Below are positions 22,485 to 31,464 of a stretch of DNA of 64,000 nucleotides, one piece after another. This stretch comes from Aeromonas salmonicida subsp. salmonicida (GTDB taxonomy: Bacteria; Pseudomonadota; Gammaproteobacteria; Enterobacterales; Aeromonadaceae). Where the stretch lies: the NCBI RefSeq assembly GCF_001643305.1, contig NZ_LSGW01000099.1, positions 1 to 64,000 of the forward strand, given 5' to 3'. The position numbers and the translations under genes were made by a program. A model generated the notes under the pieces. The model did no database searches, was not told the origin of the DNA, and saw nothing but the letters and a program-made list of their open reading frames with translations. Every line of letters begins with the position of its first letter. Within the stretch, counting starts at the first letter, position 1.

Positions 22485-22546
22485 CCAATCAAGCCTCGGG
22501 GAGAGCGCGCTCCCCGGGGTTCATTGTCATTCCCTCGGAGTTTTTT

Positions 22547-23869
22547 ATGGATATCACAAGCGTTGACCTGACCGGTATTGGCATCGGGCCCTTCAATCTC
22601 GGGCTGGCAGCCCTGCTCTCCCGTCACAGTGAAGTGACGGGGGTATTTCTCGAGCGCAAACCTGCGTTTCGCTGGCATGAGGGATTGCTGCTGCCGGGCA
22701 CCACACTGCAAGTGCCCTTCCTGGCCGATCTGGTGACACTGGCCGACCCGACCCACCCCCTGAGTTATCTCAACTACCTGCACCAGCAGGATCGGCTTTA
22801 CCCCTTCTATTACTACGATCACTTCCTGATCCCGAGACGGGAATATGACCACTACTGCCGCTGGGCCGCGCAGCAGCTAACGAGCTGTCACTTTGGCGAA
22901 GAGGTCATCGATGTCCGCTATGACGACACCAGGGAGAGGTTTCTCATCGACAGCACATCAGCAACCGGAGCCGTACAGCGCTACAGCAGCCGCGATCTGG
23001 TGATCGGCATAGGCACCACCCCCTGGTTGCCCGACTGGGCTCGGGAATGCCAACATCCTCTCGTCATGCATTCAGCCCGGTTCATGCATGCTAGGGAGCA
23101 GCTCTCGCAATGCAAACGGGTGACCGTCATTGGCTCGGGGCAGAGTGCCGCCGAATGCGTATTGGCGCTCTTTAGCGCCTTGACCCCGGAACAGGTCCAG
23201 GCCGGTGCCTCCATTCAGTGGATCACCCGGGCGGCCGGTTTTCACCCCATGGAATATTCGAAGCTGGGACAGGAGTGCTTCACCCCCGCCTACATGCACT
23301 ACTTCCACTCTCTTCCCAGAGAGCGGCGCAGGGAGATAGTGGCGGAGCAAGGATTGCTCTACAAAGGCATCAGCTTCTCGACCATTGGCGAGATTTTTGA
23401 TCTGCTCTATGAGAGATCCATCGGCGGAGAGACGCCAGGCCTGGTGCTCTACTCACATTGCACCATAGAAGGAGTGGAAGAACTGGATGGCCAGGGTGCC
23501 CTGCACATGAGCTGCCATCACACCCAGCTGGATCAGCACTGCACACTGGAGACCGACGCCATCGTCGCCGCAACCGGTTATGCCCATTCGTGGCCTGCGT
23601 GGTTTGAACGGCTCAAAGGCACAGTCCTGGCCGTTGATGAGCAGGGGGATTGCATAGTCCAGCCAGATTTCACGGCCCGTCGTTGCGACAGAGGACAGGG
23701 GCGGATCTTTGTTCAGAATGCCGAAATATTTCAGCATGGGGTGGGCTCACCGGATCTGGGCATAGGCCCCAACCGCAATGCACATATCATCAATCAGTTG
23801 CTTGGTCGGGAGCAGTATCGCCTGCCCCGAACCTCCACCTTCCAGCACTACGGGCTGCCAACCTCCTAG
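22547..23869 (+). CDS. Histamine (amine) N-hydroxylase, BasC/IucD family flavoprotein
   Basis: 440 residues, class B N-hydroxylating monooxygenase using FAD and NADPH. The FAD site is GIGIGPFNLGLAAL at the N-terminus; the NADPH site is VIGSGQSAAECVLAL (about 200-215); the family substrate-region motif ATGYAHSWP is near residue 345. The C-terminal GVGSPDLGIGPNRNAHIIN is typical of lysine/ornithine N-monooxygenases. Next to a histidine decarboxylase the expected substrate is histamine, giving N-hydroxyhistamine as in acinetobactin and anguibactin. It follows the NRPS by 62 bp on the same strand and converges on the PCP-C NRPS across a long hairpin. Confidence 0.88.
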   Translation: MDITSVDLTGIGIGPFNLGLAALLSRHSEVTGVFLERKPAFRWHEGLLLPGTTLQVPFLADLVTLADPTHPLSYLNYLHQQDRLYPFYYYDHFLIPRREYDHYCRWAAQQLTSCHFGEEVIDVRYDDTRERFLIDSTSATGAVQRYSSRDLVIGIGTTPWLPDWARECQHPLVMHSARFMHAREQLSQCKRVTVIGSGQSAAECVLALFSALTPEQVQAGASIQWITRAAGFHPMEYSKLGQECFTPAYMHYFHSLPRERRREIVAEQGLLYKGISFSTIGEIFDLLYERSIGGETPGLVLYSHCTIEGVEELDGQGALHMSCHHTQLDQHCTLETDAIVAATGYAHSWPAWFERLKGTVLAVDEQGDCIVQPDFTARRCDRGQGRIFVQNAEIFQHGVGSPDLGIGPNRNAHIINQLLGREQYRLPRTSTFQHYGLPTS

Positions 23870-23873
23870 CCTT

Positions 23874-23911
23874 GTGTTCTGCCCCCTGTCGGCTGACAGG
23901 GGGCAGAACAC
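23874..23911. terminator. 17-bp perfect hairpin between convergent genes
   Basis: GTGTTCTGCCCCCTGTC / GACAGGGGGCAGAACAC with the 4-base loop GGCT, filling the 45-bp gap between the N-hydroxylase and the PCP-C NRPS. It probably terminates both transcripts, but there is no clean T tract on either side. Confidence 0.7.
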
Positions 23912-23914
23912 TGT

Positions 23915-26119
23915 TTATGCCTCCTTTTGCAGTGCCAGATCAGCCAGTCGACATGCACTCGTACCGGTACTTGTCATCAGACCGAACAGCCGGTTCAGCA
24001 CAACGCAAAGGGCTTCGACCCAATCCCTGCTGTAGCGTTCGGCGCTATAGGTGATCACCAGCCGCAATCTGCGCTCCCCTTCCAGCACATCCTCCATGAT
24101 CTCGAACTGCAACCCGAACATGGACTCCGTTTTGTCAGGATCAATCTGTCGGTAGCGGATCCCCTCACCGGCAGGGGTAGGCAAGCGCCCGTTCAAGGCA
24201 TTCTTGGCGTGAATCTGGACATAGACATCGAACAGGAGACCCTCTGCCGCCGTCATGCCAAGTCCTTGCTGGATCTGCTCCAGCGGGATGTCTGCGTAGG
24301 ACATGGAGTCATTGATGGTATGTGTAACCGTCCTCAACAGACTGCCGAAAGACTCCTGCTCATCGAACTCGACCCTGTGCGCCACCATGGTGGTGAAGTA
24401 ACCCACTGTATCAAAGAATGCCGGATCGGTACGTCCGGATGCCGAGGTCCCTATGACGATCTCGTTCAGGTCATCCAGCTTGTGCAGGGATACCGCAATC
24501 GCCGTGTACACCAGATTGAAGAGCGAAGAGTCATGGCCTCTGGCGAAGGCATACAAACTGTCGAGACTCCCCTGCTCGAGCTTGAGCTCCAGCCACTGCG
24601 CCGCGATAGAACCCTGGCCCTCGGACGGAGCACATAGCCGCTGCTTTCGCCGCTCGTCGGCAGCACCTTGCAACATCCGGGTCCAGTACGCCAGGTGCCG
24701 GGGATTGATGCCCTGCTCTGCCTGCTGCCGTGCAAATCCGTGAAAATCGAGCGCTGGCGTGGCCCATACCGGCGCCTGATCTGCCGCACGGGCAAGATAA
24801 GCGCTGGCGAGATCCTCCATCATGAGATTGATGGACCACTCATCCACCACCATGTGATGAACCAGGAATGAGAGGTGCTGACGGCCAGTCGCCACATCCC
24901 GAATGAAACGGATACGGATCGGCAGCTCACGGGAGAGATCGAATTGATAGGTCGCCTCATTGGCCAGGGAGACACCTCCGCTTTCAGCGCTGTGCCAGAA
25001 CCACCGATATTGGCCCAGATGTTCAACGGGAATAATACGCTGGAATACCTGACCGTCTTGCACATGGAAAGTCGTTCGCAAACTGGGGTGGCGTTTTATC
25101 AGGTCTGTAAATGCCTGCAAAAAAACCGTTTCATCAACTTCATCAATAAAATACAGCGCAAAGGGCAGATTGAAGATGGTGCCAAAATCATGGGCAGCAT
25201 AGGCTCGCCACAATGACGCTTGTGCCAGCGCGAGTGGTGCCTGCTGGCTGGTATTTTCAACAACAAGTGAAGGTATTTGCTGAGGCGGGCTATTCAATAC
25301 TGCTTTTTTAGCGAGGGCAGCCGCAGAAGGCGACTCAAAAAAATCATTGAAACGGCACTCAATACCATGACGATTCTGTAACTTGCCAATAATGCGCGTA
25401 GCCAGCAATGAGTGGCCGCCAAAATCAAAGAAGTCATCATTAAGCGTCATTTCAGGGCTGGATAAAGCAATACGAAACTCATCAAGTAAAATAAGCGCCA
25501 GCTTGTCCCTTTCCGTGTGTTCCGTCTGGTTATTGGTAATTTCAGGTGCTAACACGCCTGAGTTTATCGATAGCTTTGTCATTTCCAGAGAAGGCAGATG
25601 CGGAGCAAGGGCGCCGTACTCATCACGCAATCTGGCCACCAGCGGGCCCAGACAACACGCTTCCCCCAGTATGGGATGAGACATCAATGCGAACATAACA
25701 CACTGTTCTACATGGATAATGAATGCCTTGAACGGCGGCTGACTGGCAGAATCCCAGGGCGACGTATGAAGGGAGCCAAGGGTGGTATCGAGGTCCCCCG
25801 AAGACAACCGGATAAATTCCAGACAGGGATACCAGCCATCAACCCTGTATTTATAAAGGTCTCCTTCATCACTGAAGAGATAGCGGGAATTCAAATCCGG
25901 CAAGGCCGTTATTAATGACTGAATAGTCAGAGTGAGCAATGAAATATCGACATTGTCATCCAGCCGCCAGACTTCCAGGTGCTTGATGACTTGCTCCGGA
26001 TGCTGTTGTTGCAACAACCAGATATTTTCTTCATGAGTGCTCACAGGTATTTCGGGCAATACCTCGGAGTAACATAGTGGCAAGAGTGGCCTCCTTGCTG
26101 AATTGTGAATAATGACCAT
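23915..26119 (-). CDS. Siderophore NRPS, degenerate C-PCP-C (AngM/BasB-like)
   Basis: 734 residues with no adenylation domain. Residues 1-200 look like a decayed half condensation domain (ALMSHPILGEACC where HHxxxDG is expected). A complete PCP follows (about 205-275) with its serine in FFDFGGHSLLATR (Ser237). The C-terminal condensation domain (about 295-730) has HHMVVDEWS near 420-428 and the late motif VGYFTTMVAHRV. AngM in V. anguillarum has the same no-A, PCP-plus-C plan and is about this long. It would carry the heterocyclic intermediate and release it as an amide of N-hydroxyhistamine. No clear Shine-Dalgarno precedes the ATG. It diverges from the sigma-factor gene across a 165-bp spacer containing a Fur-box-like site. 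Confidence 0.87.
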   Translation of the reverse strand: MVIIHNSARRPLLPLCYSEVLPEIPVSTHEENIWLLQQQHPEQVIKHLEVWRLDDNVDISLLTLTIQSLITALPDLNSRYLFSDEGDLYKYRVDGWYPCLEFIRLSSGDLDTTLGSLHTSPWDSASQPPFKAFIIHVEQCVMFALMSHPILGEACCLGPLVARLRDEYGALAPHLPSLEMTKLSINSGVLAPEITNNQTEHTERDKLALILLDEFRIALSSPEMTLNDDFFDFGGHSLLATRIIGKLQNRHGIECRFNDFFESPSAAALAKKAVLNSPPQQIPSLVVENTSQQAPLALAQASLWRAYAAHDFGTIFNLPFALYFIDEVDETVFLQAFTDLIKRHPSLRTTFHVQDGQVFQRIIPVEHLGQYRWFWHSAESGGVSLANEATYQFDLSRELPIRIRFIRDVATGRQHLSFLVHHMVVDEWSINLMMEDLASAYLARAADQAPVWATPALDFHGFARQQAEQGINPRHLAYWTRMLQGAADERRKQRLCAPSEGQGSIAAQWLELKLEQGSLDSLYAFARGHDSSLFNLVYTAIAVSLHKLDDLNEIVIGTSASGRTDPAFFDTVGYFTTMVAHRVEFDEQESFGSLLRTVTHTINDSMSYADIPLEQIQQGLGMTAAEGLLFDVYVQIHAKNALNGRLPTPAGEGIRYRQIDPDKTESMFGLQFEIMEDVLEGERRLRLVITYSAERYSRDWVEALCVVLNRLFGLMTSTGTSACRLADLALQKEA

Positions 26120-26130
26120 TGGGTTATGCC

Positions 26131-26149
26131 GGTTTTTCTGTCAAAAACC
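26131..26149. promoter_or_regulatory. Inverted repeat in the leader of the PCP-C NRPS
   Basis: GGTTTTT-CTGTC-AAAAACC, perfect 7-bp arms, 12 bp upstream of the start codon on the minus strand. In RNA it would form a hairpin close to the start, which may limit translation or act as a protein operator. Confidence 0.4.
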
Positions 26150-26218
26150 ACTGAGATAGCTCCCCTGCTGTCAGAGTCAGTGAAGAGCATTGCTTGATAT
26201 CTACGAACAGGATATCTT

Positions 26219-26237
26219 GTAAATGATTATCATATAG
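26219..26237. promoter_or_regulatory. Candidate Fur box between the PCP-C NRPS and sigma-factor genes
   Basis: GTAAATGATTATCATATAG matches 12 of 19 Fur consensus positions with an intact core ATGATTATCAT. It sits 48 bp before the sigma gene and 100 bp before the divergent NRPS, so it could repress both when iron is plentiful. Confidence 0.75.
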
Positions 26238-26284
26238 ATTTTTATTATCAAAAAGAAAAACACTGTATTCGGGAGAAAAGAGCC

Positions 26285-26803
26285 GTGGAGAGGGAAGCTT
26301 GCTCCTTGCAGGAACAGTGGCAGACGTTATATCGGGACAATCATGGATGGCTCTGTCGCCTGCTCCGCCGCAAGCTGGGAAATTCGTACGATGCAGCGGA
26401 TTTGGCTCACGATATTTACCTCCACCTCATCAATAAGGGCCATATTCCCGCGGCCAGCGAATCGCGCCGTTATTTGATGCAAATAGCCAAAGGCAAACTG
26501 ATCGATCTCTATCGCCGCCGCAGTCTGGAAGCCCGCTATCTCGAACGCCAAACCCAGCAACCTGCACTCAGGGAACCTTCCGAAGAGACCCGTGCACTGA
26601 TGCGCGAAGCTCTGGGCGCGGTCGATATGGCGTTGCAGCGCAAGCCACCCAAGATCCGCCAGGCACTGCTGCTGTCGAGACTCAATGGTATGGGCTACCA
26701 GGACATAGCAACCGAACTGCAGGTCTCGGTCTCTTCCGTTGAGAAGTACATAGCCCTTGGCCTGCAGACCTGTCACCAGTGCGAATCAGATGCGGGACGC
26801 TGA
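26285..26803 (+). CDS. FecI/PvdS-type ECF RNA polymerase sigma factor
   Basis: 172 residues with region 2 (LCRLLRRKLGNSYDAADLAHDIYLHLI... RRYLMQIAKGKLIDLYRRR) and region 4 (KIRQALLLSRLNGMGYQDIATELQVSVSSVEKYI), the exact plan of iron-starvation sigma factors. It starts with GTG after GGGAGAAAAGAG. It should direct RNA polymerase to a few siderophore-transport promoters; a 41-bp shared element before the exporter operon and before the STN-type receptor gene is the obvious candidate target. FecI-type factors are normally paired with a FecR anti-sigma, but no such gene follows or occurs in the window. A Fur-box-like site lies upstream. Confidence 0.92.
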   Translation: MEREACSLQEQWQTLYRDNHGWLCRLLRRKLGNSYDAADLAHDIYLHLINKGHIPAASESRRYLMQIAKGKLIDLYRRRSLEARYLERQTQQPALREPSEETRALMREALGAVDMALQRKPPKIRQALLLSRLNGMGYQDIATELQVSVSSVEKYIALGLQTCHQCESDAGR

Positions 26804-26829
26804 GCTTTCTTCGGCCGTAAAAAGATTCA

Positions 26830-26870
26830 TTTGAGGTTTTTATCCGCCCGTTCGGAAAACCACAAGAGAC
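26830..26870 (+). promoter_or_regulatory. Candidate ECF-sigma promoter of the export/import operon
   Basis: Contains TTTGAGG, then CGTTCGGAAAAC starting 19 bp later, then GAGAC. The same element, identical in spacing and 29 of 41 bases, precedes the STN receptor gene at 34251. It lies 67 bp before the first exporter gene. That both belong to the local FecI-type sigma factor is inference. Confidence 0.6.
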
Positions 26871-26936
26871 GTGTCAGCCCAATGCAAACGAGACGGTGGG
26901 ACATGGCCGCCATCACCCCACAGTGGAGAAGTATTC

Positions 26937-28760
26937 ATGAAGGTAGACGACGAGTTCATTCTTGATTCCAAAGCCGCGGGTCCGATTGCCCGAGTCCTTT
27001 CACCCATTCGTGGCCAGCTGCTGGCTGCCGCCCTGCTCGCCGCCGTTGGTTCCATGCTGACACTGGTTCCCCTGGCGGGTATCACCCGGATTGCACAGCT
27101 GGTGCTCGACCAGGAGGGTACTGGGTGGGAGCTTGAAGAACTCTGGCTGATTGTCGGTGCCAGCCTGGCGAGTCTGTTTCTGGGCATGACGCTCATTTCC
27201 GCGGGCGATCTGGTCGCTCACCTCGCCGACAACCGCATCACTGGCTATCTGCGCCAGGCGCTGACCCGCCGCCTGGCCAGAGTGCCGCTGGGCTGGTTCA
27301 CGGCCCGGGCATCGGGTGAAGTGAAACAGGCGATGCAAGATGACATAGGCACACTGCACAGCCTGACGGCCCATTTCTTCACGACCATGGGACGTAGCGC
27401 CGGTGCCGTTGCCATCTCGATTGCCTACCTGTTCTTCATGGACTGGCGCATGGCCATCATCTCGCTGCTGCCCTTTCCCCTCTTCTTCCTGTTCTCCGCC
27501 AGGGCGCACAGCGCCAGCGCCGCCAACATGCAGCAGTTCGGTGCCGGCATGGCGCGGATCAACAACGCCGTGGTCGAGTTTGTCAGCGGCATTCCGGTAG
27601 TGAAGGCATTCGGTGTTCAGGGCAAGCTCCACAGCAGCTACCGCGAAGCCATCGATGCCTTTGCCGATGCCTTCAAGGCGTTTACCCGCCCCCTGGTCAG
27701 CGCCATGGCCAATGCCAACGCCATCATGGCGCCAGCCTCCGTGCTCGGTGTCGTGCTGGCCGGGGGCGTCGTGCTGGTCAGTGCCGGCTGGATCGCACCA
27801 GCCGATGTGCTGCCATTCGTGCTGGTGGCCCCAGGGCTTTGCGCCCCCCTGCTGCTATTGAGCTACCTCACCCATGACCTGAACAATGCGACCGGCGCTG
27901 CCCAGCGGGTGCATGCCTTGCTGCAGACTCCCGTGCTGGACACCACTGCTGCAGCCGACTCCCAGCAGCCGGCAAACGGGGAGATCCGGGTCGAGCAACT
28001 GAGCTACGGCTATGACGATCAGGTACAGGTGCTGACCGACATCAACTTCACCCTGCAGCCTGGCACTGTCACCGCTATTGTCGGGGCATCCGGTTCGGGG
28101 AAATCGACTCTGGCACGCCTGCTGCTGCGCTTCTTCGATCCGGATGCAGGGAGGATCACCCTTGGCGGGGTCGATCTCAGACAAATGGACAGCGCCCGGC
28201 TCTATCGACACATCGGCTTTGTCTTGCAGGATGTGCGCCTCATTCACGCCAGTCTGCACGACAACATAGCGCTGGGTCGTCCGAACGCCACCCGGGCAGA
28301 GGTTGAAGCCGTCGCACGACTCGCCAATATCCACGATCGCATTCTGGCGCTGCCGCATGGATACGACTCAGTGGTCGGAGAGGATGCGCAGCTCTCCGGT
28401 GGGGAACTGCAACGGGTGAGCATAGCCCGTGCCCTGCTGCTCGACCCGCCGGTGCTGGTGCTTGACGAAGCCACTGCGGCGGCCGATGCCGACAACGAGG
28501 TGAAGCTGCAACAGGCACTCTCGGCCTTTGCCCATGGCCGTAACCTGGTCGTCATCGCACACAGACTCGACACCGTCATGAACGCCGATCAAATCCTGGT
28601 GATCGACAACGGTACCCTCTGCGAACAGGGCAGGCACGACGAACTGCTGGCACTCAATGGCCTTTATGCCCGCTTGTGGGCCCAGGGCCGCTATGACAAG
28701 GCCATTCCCGTAGAGAAAAGACAATCCCCTGAGCATGAAGAGGCGGTCCCCCAATGCTGA
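26937..28760 (+). CDS. ABC exporter half-transporter A (siderophore export, YbtP/BarA-like)
   Basis: 607 residues: an N-terminal six-helix exporter domain (about 1-330) fused to an ATPase with Walker [19 protein letters not shown], signature LSGGELQRVSIARAL and Walker B VLVLDEATAAADADNE. The D-loop reads AAADAD where most proteins have SALD, hinting at an asymmetric ATP site in a heterodimer. The start chosen is the ATG after GTGGAGAAG; the frame is open 22 codons further up but without a ribosome-binding site. It overlaps the next gene by 7 bp. Such pairs move siderophores or their ferric forms (BarAB, YbtPQ, IrtAB). Being first in the operon with the importer genes, it is probably the acinetobactin-type siderophore exporter. 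Confidence 0.85.
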   Translation: MKVDDEFILDSKAAGPIARVLSPIRGQLLAAALLAAVGSMLTLVPLAGITRIAQLVLDQEGTGWELEELWLIVGASLASLFLGMTLISAGDLVAHLADNRITGYLRQALTRRLARVPLGWFTARASGEVKQAMQDDIGTLHSLTAHFFTTMGRSAGAVAISIAYLFFMDWRMAIISLLPFPLFFLFSARAHSASAANMQQFGAGMARINNAVVEFVSGIPVVKAFGVQGKLHSSYREAIDAFADAFKAFTRPLVSAMANANAIMAPASVLGVVLAGGVVLVSAGWIAPADVLPFVLVAPGLCAPLLLLSYLTHDLNNATGAAQRVHALLQTPVLDTTAAADSQQPANGEIRVEQLSYGYDDQVQVLTDINFTLQPGTVTAIVGASGSGKSTLARLLLRFFDPDAGRITLGGVDLRQMDSARLYRHIGFVLQDVRLIHASLHDNIALGRPNATRAEVEAVARLANIHDRILALPHGYDSVVGEDAQLSGGELQRVSIARALLLDPPVLVLDEATAAADADNEVKLQQALSAFAHGRNLVVIAHRLDTVMNADQILVIDNGTLCEQGRHDELLALNGLYARLWAQGRYDKAIPVEKRQSPEHEEAVPQC

Positions 28761-30523
28761 AGACCTTTGTTCGTCTGCTGGACGATGACACAGCAATATT
28801 GCGTCGCTATGGCTGGCTGGCAGTGATCTACAGCCTCTGTTGCGGCCTCACCATAGTCACCCTGATCCCAGTGCTCAGGCACTTGTTGCTGGGAGAGGTG
28901 AACAGTGCAGCCAGCTGGCTGTTCGTCCAGCTGGCGGGGGTGGTGCTCTGCTGGTACCTCAGGCGCAAGGTGGAAAAGGCGGGGATAGCGGTCGGCATTG
29001 CCGTCCTCCAGACGGGTCGCCATCAGCTGGGCGAGCACGTCGGCAACCTGCCCATCGGCTGGTTTACCCCTGCCAACACAGCCCGGCTCAATCACGCGGC
29101 ATCACAGGGGATGATGGAAATCGCCCAGCTCCCGGCCCATGTTTTTACCCCGCTGCTGACCGGCTCCCTCATACCCCTGGTAGTGCTGGCGGCTCTGTTT
29201 GCCATCAACCTGACCCTGGGGCTGGTGGCGCTGGTCGCCCTGCCGCTCATGGTGGGGGTGTTCTGGTTCACTGGCCGCCTCAATCAAGCGGCTGACCTGA
29301 AGTTCCACCGCAATGCCGCCTCCACCAGCCAGCGCATGGTCGAATTCGCGCAGGCACAATCCGTGCTGCGAGCCTTCAATGGCGAGCGCGGCGGTACCCG
29401 CTTCCTCGAGCAGGCCATCTCGCAGCAACAGCAATCCGCCAAAAAGCTTATCCAGCTCACCGCACTCTCATCCGGACTCAATCTCTGGGCGGTGCAAGCC
29501 GGCTTTGCCGCCCTGCTGATCGCCGCGACCCTGTGGTTGCAGGGAAATGCAGGTGCTGGCGTGGACAAAGAGGGGCTGATTGCCGCCCTGGTGGCCCTGG
29601 TGCTGATAAACCGTTTCATCGATCCCTTGCTCGATGTGGCCAGTTACAGCGATATCCTGCGCAGCGTCCGTGGACAACTGGATGCCTTGCGAGACATCTT
29701 TGCGCAAGCTCCCCAGTCGGCCCCGCACTCACCACGCATCCCGACCGATGCTTCGGTCGAGCTGTGCAACGTCAGCTTCCGGTATGCCGCAAATCAACCC
29801 TCCGTGCTCAGTGACGTCAGCCTGAGAGTCGAACCGGGCAGCATGACGGCGCTGGTCGGGGCATCCGGCTCGGGGAAAACCACCTTGCTGAGGCTGATCG
29901 CACGCTTTTTCGATGTCAGCCAGGGAGAGGTCAAGGTGGGTGGCGTGGATGTCAGGGAGATAACCGGCGACGTACTGGCCAACCAGATCAGCCAGATTTT
30001 CCAGGATGCCTACCTGTTCCAGGGCTCGATTGCCGACAACATCCGCATCGGCAAACCGAACGCCAGCGATGAAGAGGTGTTGATCGCGGCAATGCAAGCC
30101 GGGGTGAGCGAGATCCTGGAGCGCCTGCCCCAGGGTCTGGCAACTCAGGTGGGTGAAGGGGGGGCCCGCCTCTCTGGCGGTGAGCGGCAACGTATCTCCA
30201 TCGCCCGGGCTCTGATCAAGGATGCCCCCATACTGCTGGTCGACGAGGCCACGGCAGCCCTGGATGCGGAGAACCAGGCCGCCATCGCCGAGGCGCTGGC
30301 GCGTCTGCGAGGGAAACGAACCCTGATTGTCATCGCCCACCAGCTGTCGACGGTCGAGATGGCAGACCAGATACTGGTACTGGAAGAGGGCAAGGTACGC
30401 GAACAGGGCACCCATGCCGAACTCAGCCGCCAGTCCGGTCCCTATGCCCATTTCCTGGCACAACGGCAAGCCGCCAAGGGATGGCGCATCAGCCGCGCCG
30501 TCCGTGACGAGGCCACCTCTTGA
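28754..30523 (+). CDS. ABC exporter half-transporter B (siderophore export, YbtQ/BarB-like)
   Basis: 589 residues with the same plan: membrane domain (about 1-320), Walker A GASGSGKTTLLRLIARFF, signature LSGGERQRISIARALIKD, Walker B ILLVDEATAALDAENQ with a standard D-loop. It overlaps the upstream exporter gene by 7 bp and its stop overlaps the next start by 4 bp, so the pair is expected to form a heterodimer in one translational unit. Confidence 0.85.
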   Translation: MLKTFVRLLDDDTAILRRYGWLAVIYSLCCGLTIVTLIPVLRHLLLGEVNSAASWLFVQLAGVVLCWYLRRKVEKAGIAVGIAVLQTGRHQLGEHVGNLPIGWFTPANTARLNHAASQGMMEIAQLPAHVFTPLLTGSLIPLVVLAALFAINLTLGLVALVALPLMVGVFWFTGRLNQAADLKFHRNAASTSQRMVEFAQAQSVLRAFNGERGGTRFLEQAISQQQQSAKKLIQLTALSSGLNLWAVQAGFAALLIAATLWLQGNAGAGVDKEGLIAALVALVLINRFIDPLLDVASYSDILRSVRGQLDALRDIFAQAPQSAPHSPRIPTDASVELCNVSFRYAANQPSVLSDVSLRVEPGSMTALVGASGSGKTTLLRLIARFFDVSQGEVKVGGVDVREITGDVLANQISQIFQDAYLFQGSIADNIRIGKPNASDEEVLIAAMQAGVSEILERLPQGLATQVGEGGARLSGGERQRISIARALIKDAPILLVDEATAALDAENQAAIAEALARLRGKRTLIVIAHQLSTVEMADQILVLEEGKVREQGTHAELSRQSGPYAHFLAQRQAAKGWRISRAVRDEATS

Positions 30524-31464
30524 GACCAGCGGTACTGCCCACCCTCTTGATCCTGCTCAGTGGCGTCTCCCTGCTGGTCGGGGCCAAACAGATATCCCTG
30601 GCGGCGCTCTGGTCCTTCTCGGGCGACAGCTGGCTGACCCTCACCGCCAGCCGGTTGCCCCGACTGGCGGCACTCCTGCTCACCGGGGCCGGCTTGTCGG
30701 TGTCCGGGGTCATATTGCAGCAGATAGTGCAAAACAAGTTTGTGGAACCGGCCACCTCGGGTGGGCTGGATGCCGCCAAACTCGGCATCCTGATTGCGCT
30801 GACCCAGCTCCCCTCAACCGGCACCACGGGGCGGATGCTGGTGGCGCTGGCGTTCTGCTTTCTGTCCAGCCTGCTGTTCATCGCCATCATACGGCGCATT
30901 CAGTTCAAGAATACTGTGCTGATCCCCGTGATTGGCCTCATGTATGGCAGCGTGCTCAGCGCCATCGCCGAGTTCTATGCCTATCGGCACAACATACTGC
31001 AAAGCATACAGGGCTGGCTGCTGGGGGATTTCTCCAAGGTGGTCGAAGGCAATTACGAGATCATCTACCTGATCCTGCCCATCACAGTGCTCACTTATCT
31101 CTATGCCCATCGCTTCACAGTGCTGGGCATGGGGGAAGAGGCGGCCACCAGCCTGGGACTGCGCTATTCGGCAACGGCGGCATTGGGATTGGTGCTGGTG
31201 GCGGTCACGGTAGCCGCCACCGTCATCACAGTGGGGGCCATCCCCTTCGTCGGTCTGGTCATTCCCAACCTGGTGGCCATGCATTACGGTGAGCACCTGA
31301 AGAAAACCCTGCCCATCGTCGCCATGAGCGGCGCCCTGCTGCTGCTGGCGTGCGACATTCTCGGCCGCCTGCTGATCTACCCCTTCGAAGTGCCAATAGG
31401 CTTGACCGCAGGCAGCGTGGGGGGCGTGCTGTTCCTGTCGATGATCCTGTGGAGACGCGCATGA
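30520..31464 (+). CDS. Ferric-siderophore ABC permease, FatD/BauD-like
   Basis: 314 residues, FecCD family with 8-10 hydrophobic segments. Family blocks are SRLPRLAALLLTGAGLSVSGVILQQIVQNKFVEPATSGG and VGAIPFVGLVIPNLVAMHYG. The start is a TTG whose last bases form the TGA stop of the preceding gene (TTGA overlap), with GAGG suitably upstream. With the next permease it would form the inner-membrane channel for the ferric siderophore. The gene order permease, permease, ATPase, binding protein, receptor matches bauDCEBA of Acinetobacter. Confidence 0.88.
   Translation: MRPAVLPTLLILLSGVSLLVGAKQISLAALWSFSGDSWLTLTASRLPRLAALLLTGAGLSVSGVILQQIVQNKFVEPATSGGLDAAKLGILIALTQLPSTGTTGRMLVALAFCFLSSLLFIAIIRRIQFKNTVLIPVIGLMYGSVLSAIAEFYAYRHNILQSIQGWLLGDFSKVVEGNYEIIYLILPITVLTYLYAHRFTVLGMGEEAATSLGLRYSATAALGLVLVAVTVAATVITVGAIPFVGLVIPNLVAMHYGEHLKKTLPIVAMSGALLLLACDILGRLLIYPFEVPIGLTAGSVGGVLFLSMILWRRA

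Noticed and set aside
26871-26936. Upstream extension of the first exporter gene from an apparent earlier start.
   Set aside because: No ribosome-binding site there and it would lie immediately after the predicted promoter; the ATG at 26937 has GTGGAGAAG and begins a normal family N-terminus.
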